Below, piece by piece: positions 17,140 through 20,301 of a stretch of DNA of 20,301 nucleotides. This DNA is from an uncultured Clostridia bacterium (GTDB taxonomy: Bacteria > Bacillota > Clostridia > Oscillospirales > CAG-382). The DNA lies in NCBI GenBank assembly GCA_947627335.1, contig CANQVQ010000020.1:1-20301 (forward strand), given 5' to 3'. The first letter of the stretch is position 1, and each line of letters begins with the position of its first letter. Made by a program: the position numbers and the translations under genes. The notes below the pieces were generated by a model. The model saw only the letters and a program-made list of their open reading frames with translations, did no database searches and was not told the origin of the DNA.

Positions 17140-17168
17140 ATTATAGCAAAGTTTTTTCGGTTTGTCAA
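17140..17168 (-). promoter_or_regulatory. Sigma-A promoter of proS
   Basis: On the minus strand TTGACA (17163-17168), a 17-base spacer and TATAAT (17140-17145) form a perfect consensus promoter with a predicted start near 17133, giving a leader of about 85 bases. No T-box features (specifier loop or TGGN antiterminator) were seen in that leader. Confidence 0.9.
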
Positions 17169-17196
17169 GCCGAAACGCAGGAAAGGAGCGGGTTTT

Positions 17197-17754
17197 ATGG
17201 CGGACAGCTATCTCGAGCTTGCGGACGTCACCTACCTCACCCCGGAAAACGCACAGTTTTCCCGCACGGTCCACGGGTTCCCGGCGCTTCGTGCGTTCCT
17301 TCCGCCGGTCACGGACGACCTGCTTGAGGAGAAACGCCCCCCGGAATGGCAGGACTTCGGTCGCGTCAACTTTCACCGGGCGTTCCCGTTCGACGCGCCG
17401 GACGAGTATATCTCGGTTCTGAACAAGGACGGGCGGGAGTACGGCATCATTCGCCGCCTTTCGGATTTTTCCGGCGAAGCGCGGGAGATCATCGCGTCGG
17501 AATTGGCGCGCAAGTACCTTTCGCCGGTCATCACACGCATTCGGTCGCTCAAGGATAAATTGGGGTATTCCTATTGGGAAGTCGAAACGGACGCCGGTCC
17601 GCGCTCCTTCACCATGCGGGACACCTACCGCAACCTGTTCCACAATTCGGAGAACGGGATCGTGCTGACGGACGTGGACGGGAACCGGTTTTTGATCCCG
17701 GACGTCCTGCAATTGGACCCGAAGAGCTACCGAAAAATCGAACTGTATCTGTAA
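17197..17754 (+). CDS. DUF1854 family protein, partner of an ABC exporter
   Basis: This 185-residue soluble protein resembles the DUF1854 family: FGRVNFHRAFPFDAPDEYISVLNKDGREYGIIRRLSDF at about 53-90, then AREIIASELARKYLSPVITRIRSLKDKLGYSYWEVETDAGPRSF at about 94-137. The family is usually encoded next to ABC transporter genes, in some genomes in loci linked to cyanophycin metabolism; its molecular role is unknown to me. AAAGGAG is eight bases before the ATG. The stop is only 14 bases before the ABC exporter gene, so the two form an operon and probably one functional unit. Confidence 0.78.
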   Translation: MADSYLELADVTYLTPENAQFSRTVHGFPALRAFLPPVTDDLLEEKRPPEWQDFGRVNFHRAFPFDAPDEYISVLNKDGREYGIIRRLSDFSGEAREIIASELARKYLSPVITRIRSLKDKLGYSYWEVETDAGPRSFTMRDTYRNLFHNSENGIVLTDVDGNRFLIPDVLQLDPKSYRKIELYL

Positions 17755-17768
17755 CGTTTCAGGAGATC

Positions 17769-19970
17769 ATGGAAGAAAAGCGAAGAAGGCGCCCGGACGC
17801 GCCGGAGCAGGTTTCGGTGCGCGAACGGGCGAGAGAGGCGCTTGGGCGGGCGCCGGAAGTCGAGTTCGACTTCAACCTTGACTTCCGGAATCGCCCCGCT
17901 TTCGGCGCCTGCGCGGCGGACGGCACGGACGCCGTCTGGGTCGAAGGGCAGGAAGTCCGTCGGTACGCGCTTGCCGACCTCGGCGAGGTCCGCCTGTTCC
18001 GCGGCGTGGGCGTCGTGGCGGTCGAAAGCACGGTCGACGGCGAGGAGATCGAGCTTTGCCGGGCGGACATGAGCCTGTGCCAGGCGTTCGAGGACGCGGT
18101 TTCCCAACTGGAAGCCCGTCGGGCGCACCGACCGATCGGCAGGATCAAACTGCGCAAATGCCCGAAGTGCGGTCGCCCGTTCCCGCGTGGGAGCGAGGTG
18201 TGCGTGCATTGTGCGGACAAACGCAAGCTGTTCGGGCGATTTTTCGGGTTCGCGAAGGCGGATCTGAAGCTGCTGCTGCTCGCGGGGCTGTTTTTGCTGC
18301 TGACCTCGGGGGTCAGCGTAGCCGTGCCGAGCATTCAGCGGTACCTGATCGACCATTTCCTGTCGCCGTCGGACGGCGTAACGCCGGGGACCCACGCGGG
18401 GCTTGCCGCCGTGGTCGGGTTGTGGGCGTTCTGCGGGCTGTCCGTGGCGGTGTTCCAGTGGCTGCGGCGGGTCTTTACCGCCAAGGCGTCCGCACGCATC
18501 ATCGTGCGCATCCGCGGGGAACTGTTTGAAAAGGTGCAGTCGCTCTCGCTGACCGGGCTTTCCCGCCGCTCCCCGGGCGAACTGATCACCCGCCTTGCGG
18601 ACGATACCGAGCAGCTGCGCAATTTTCTGACCAACCTCGTCCCGCAGCTCCTGCAGCAGACGGTCACGCTGATCGCGGTGGCGGTGCTGCTGTTCTCCCG
18701 CAATTGGCTGCTGACGGTCATCATCATCCTGCCGGTGCCGCTTCTGGTGCTGCTGATCGCGTCGGTCAACCGCCTGACGCGGAAAATTTACCATCGCCAG
18801 TGGCGGCTTTCGAGCGACATCAACAATATGCTGCACGACGTGTTCTCCGGGATCCGGGAAGTCAAGGTATTCGGGACGGAGGAACGGGAAGGCGGGCGCT
18901 TTCGCGAGAAGGCGCGTCGGTTCGCGGACACCTGCAAGCGCAACGAGATGATCTGGAACCTGACCGTCCCGTTTTCCGGCTTCCTGCTGGGGGCGGGGGA
19001 GTTTCTGGTGCTGTTCCTCGTCGGGCGGCAGGTAATCGCCGGACAGGCGACCGTGGGCGAGCTGACCGAGTTCCTCGCCTACGTCGCGACGCTGTACGGA
19101 CCGATCCGCTGGTTCACGAGCGTGCCGCGGACGATCACGCAGTCCATGACGTCCATGAGCAAAGTCTCCGAGATGCTCGACGAGCAGGAGATCATGCCCG
19201 ACGGACAGATCGCGGACGCGAAGCTGCAGGGCGAGATCGAATTCCGGGACGCCTGCTTCGGGTATAATCCGCCGGACTATGTGCTCAAGCACCTGTCGCT
19301 GCAGATCCGACCGGGCGACTTCATCGGTCTTGTCGGGCGGAGCGGCGTCGGGAAAACCACGGTCATCAACCTGATGATGCGTATGTACGACCTCAACGAG
19401 GGGCAATTGCTTATCGACGGGAAGGACGTTCGGTCCTATACGGCCGCCGCCTTCCGTTCGCAGATCGGCGTGGTATTGCAGGAGACCTACCTGTTCAACG
19501 GGACGATTTACAGTAACCTGTCCTACGCCAAGCCGGAGGCGACGCGGGACGAGGTCGTCCGTGCGGCGAAGCTCGCCGGGGCGCACGATTTCATCATGCG
19601 TCTGCCGGACGGCTACAATACCTACGTCGGTGCGCGTGGGAACACGCTTTCCGGCGGTGAAAAGCAGCGGATCGCCATCGCACGGGCGATCCTGCGGGAC
19701 CCGAAACTGCTGATCCTCGACGAAGCGACTTCCTCGCTGGATACGGAGACCGAAAAGCAGATCCAGGACGCGCTGTTCGCGCTCTCGAAGGGGCGCACGA
19801 CGGTCGCCATCGCGCACCGGCTCTCCACCCTGCGCAACGCCACCAAGCTGGCGGTGTTTGAAAAGGGCGAACTGGAGGAACTGGGGACGCACGAGGAACT
19901 CATGGCGAAGGAAGGGCGGTATTACCGCCTCGTCATGGCGCAGCGCGAGATGAACCGTATGCAGAAGTGA
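17769..19970 (+). CDS. ABC exporter (fused membrane and ATPase domains) with N-terminal zinc ribbon
   Basis: This 733-residue half-transporter has an unusual N-terminal extension of about 155 residues: a charged start, a compact beta-rich region (about 28-115) and a zinc ribbon with C131, C134, C145 and C148. The exporter membrane domain spans about 160-430 with six helices. The ATPase domain follows, with Walker A GRSGVGKTT at 523-531, signature LSGGE at 627-631, Walker B LLILDE at 647-652 and switch histidine H683. All catalytic residues are intact. It likely acts as a homodimer. Substrate is unknown; co-occurrence with DUF1854 may point to a peptide-like or polymer-derived compound, which is inference. 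The ATG follows AGGAG closely spaced (about three bases). Confidence 0.88.
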   Translation: MEEKRRRRPDAPEQVSVRERAREALGRAPEVEFDFNLDFRNRPAFGACAADGTDAVWVEGQEVRRYALADLGEVRLFRGVGVVAVESTVDGEEIELCRADMSLCQAFEDAVSQLEARRAHRPIGRIKLRKCPKCGRPFPRGSEVCVHCADKRKLFGRFFGFAKADLKLLLLAGLFLLLTSGVSVAVPSIQRYLIDHFLSPSDGVTPGTHAGLAAVVGLWAFCGLSVAVFQWLRRVFTAKASARIIVRIRGELFEKVQSLSLTGLSRRSPGELITRLADDTEQLRNFLTNLVPQLLQQTVTLIAVAVLLFSRNWLLTVIIILPVPLLVLLIASVNRLTRKIYHRQWRLSSDINNMLHDVFSGIREVKVFGTEEREGGRFREKARRFADTCKRNEMIWNLTVPFSGFLLGAGEFLVLFLVGRQVIAGQATVGELTEFLAYVATLYGPIRWFTSVPRTITQSMTSMSKVSEMLDEQEIMPDGQIADAKLQGEIEFRDACFGYNPPDYVLKHLSLQIRPGDFIGLVGRSGVGKTTVINLMMRMYDLNEGQLLIDGKDVRSYTAAAFRSQIGVVLQETYLFNGTIYSNLSYAKPEATRDEVVRAAKLAGAHDFIMRLPDGYNTYVGARGNTLSGGEKQRIAIARAILRDPKLLILDEATSSLDTETEKQIQDALFALSKGRTTVAIAHRLSTLRNATKLAVFEKGELEELGTHEELMAKEGRYYRLVMAQREMNRMQK

Positions 19971-20027
19971 AAAATACAGACCAAAGCACGCGGCAGCCGG
20001 TCGCGTGAAAGAAAGGATCGAAACAGC

Positions 20028-20301
20028 ATGAAAAACCAGGAAAAAACCATGGACAAGATCGTCGCCTTCTGTAAGGGACGCGGATTCGTGTACAGCGGGA
20101 GCGAGATCTACGGCGGTCTTGCGAACAGTTGGGACTACGGACCGCTCGGCGTGGAGTTCAAGAACAACATCAAAACGGCGTGGCGCAAGAAATTCATTCA
20201 GGAATGCCCGTACAACGTCGGATTGGATTCGGCGATCCTGATGAACCCGCAGGTGTGGGTCGCGTCCGGGCATGTTTCCACCTTCAACGACCCGCTTATC
20301 G
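20028..20301 (+). CDS. glyS: Glycyl-tRNA synthetase (single-chain type), N-terminal part
   Basis: The frame is open to the window end; about 91 residues are visible. They match the alpha-2 type glycyl-tRNA synthetase: KIVAFCKGRGFVYSGSEIYGGLANSWDYGPLGVEFKNNIK at about 10-49, then NPQVWVASGHVSTFNDPL. The enzyme charges tRNA-Gly. The ATG has AAAGGA ten bases upstream; an ATG seven codons later is less likely given family N-termini. It lies 57 bases after the ABC exporter with no terminator between, so it may be read from the same promoter. Confidence 0.95.
   Translation, partial: MKNQEKTMDKIVAFCKGRGFVYSGSEIYGGLANSWDYGPLGVEFKNNIKTAWRKKFIQECPYNVGLDSAILMNPQVWVASGHVSTFNDPLI

Noticed and set aside
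19987..20007. Hairpin CACGCG/CGCGTG between the ABC exporter and glyS as a terminator
   Set aside because: The stem is only six pairs and is followed by AAAGAAAGG on the plus strand, with no T run.
17727..20273. An 848-codon minus-strand frame opposite the ABC exporter
   Set aside because: The plus-strand exporter has all ATPase motifs; the antisense product is Arg/His/Asp-rich without domains.

Overview
The window is a GC-rich (roughly 60 % by eye) stretch of chromosome, most likely from a high-GC member of the Clostridia/Firmicutes. The evidence is the gene order rpoB-rpoC-L7Ae-like-rpsL-rpsG-fusA-tuf, with the small K-turn-binding gene between rpoC and rpsL as in Bacillus. Also consistent are AGGAGG-type ribosome binding sites, near-consensus sigma-A promoters (TTGACA/TATAAT), an FMN riboswitch ahead of a RibU-type ECF transporter component, a type 3 prolyl-tRNA synthetase and a single-chain glycyl-tRNA synthetase. 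Species cannot be read from this window.

Region 1 (1-9533) is the core transcription/translation cluster, all on the plus strand: the end of rpoB, complete rpoC, an L7Ae-family gene, rpsL (S12), rpsG (S7), fusA (EF-G) and tuf (EF-Tu). It is subdivided by internal promoters. A consensus promoter overlaps the stop codon of the L7Ae-like gene and drives rpsL onward. Another lies just before tuf. The unusually long rpsL-rpsG spacer holds two hairpins, one of which looks like a terminator for the opposite strand.

Region 2 (9534-14110) starts with an FMN riboswitch about 20 bases after the tuf stop, followed by its terminator and ribU. Directly after ribU a new promoter drives a large lipoprotein, with a triplicated N-terminal module and a GHL10-like TIM-barrel glycosidase domain, and a D-2-hydroxyacid dehydrogenase of the glycerate dehydrogenase type. 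A two-way terminator ends the block.

Region 3 (14071-15186) is a small cassette between two two-way terminators. It holds a leftward XRE-family repressor and a rightward, AT-richer gene for an unrecognised membrane protein. The space between them carries two copies of an imperfect palindrome positioned to control both promoters. It looks like an acquired self-regulated unit.

Region 4 (15186-20301) has leftward proS followed by a small unrecognised membrane protein. Rightward are a DUF1854 gene and an ABC exporter with an N-terminal extension and zinc ribbon, then the start of the glycyl-tRNA synthetase gene, cut by the window end. The proS and DUF1854 promoters are interleaved so that only one can be occupied at a time.

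The best candidates for something little described are the DUF1854/zinc-ribbon ABC exporter pair, the XRE/membrane-protein cassette with paired operators, and the repeat-bearing lipoprotein.
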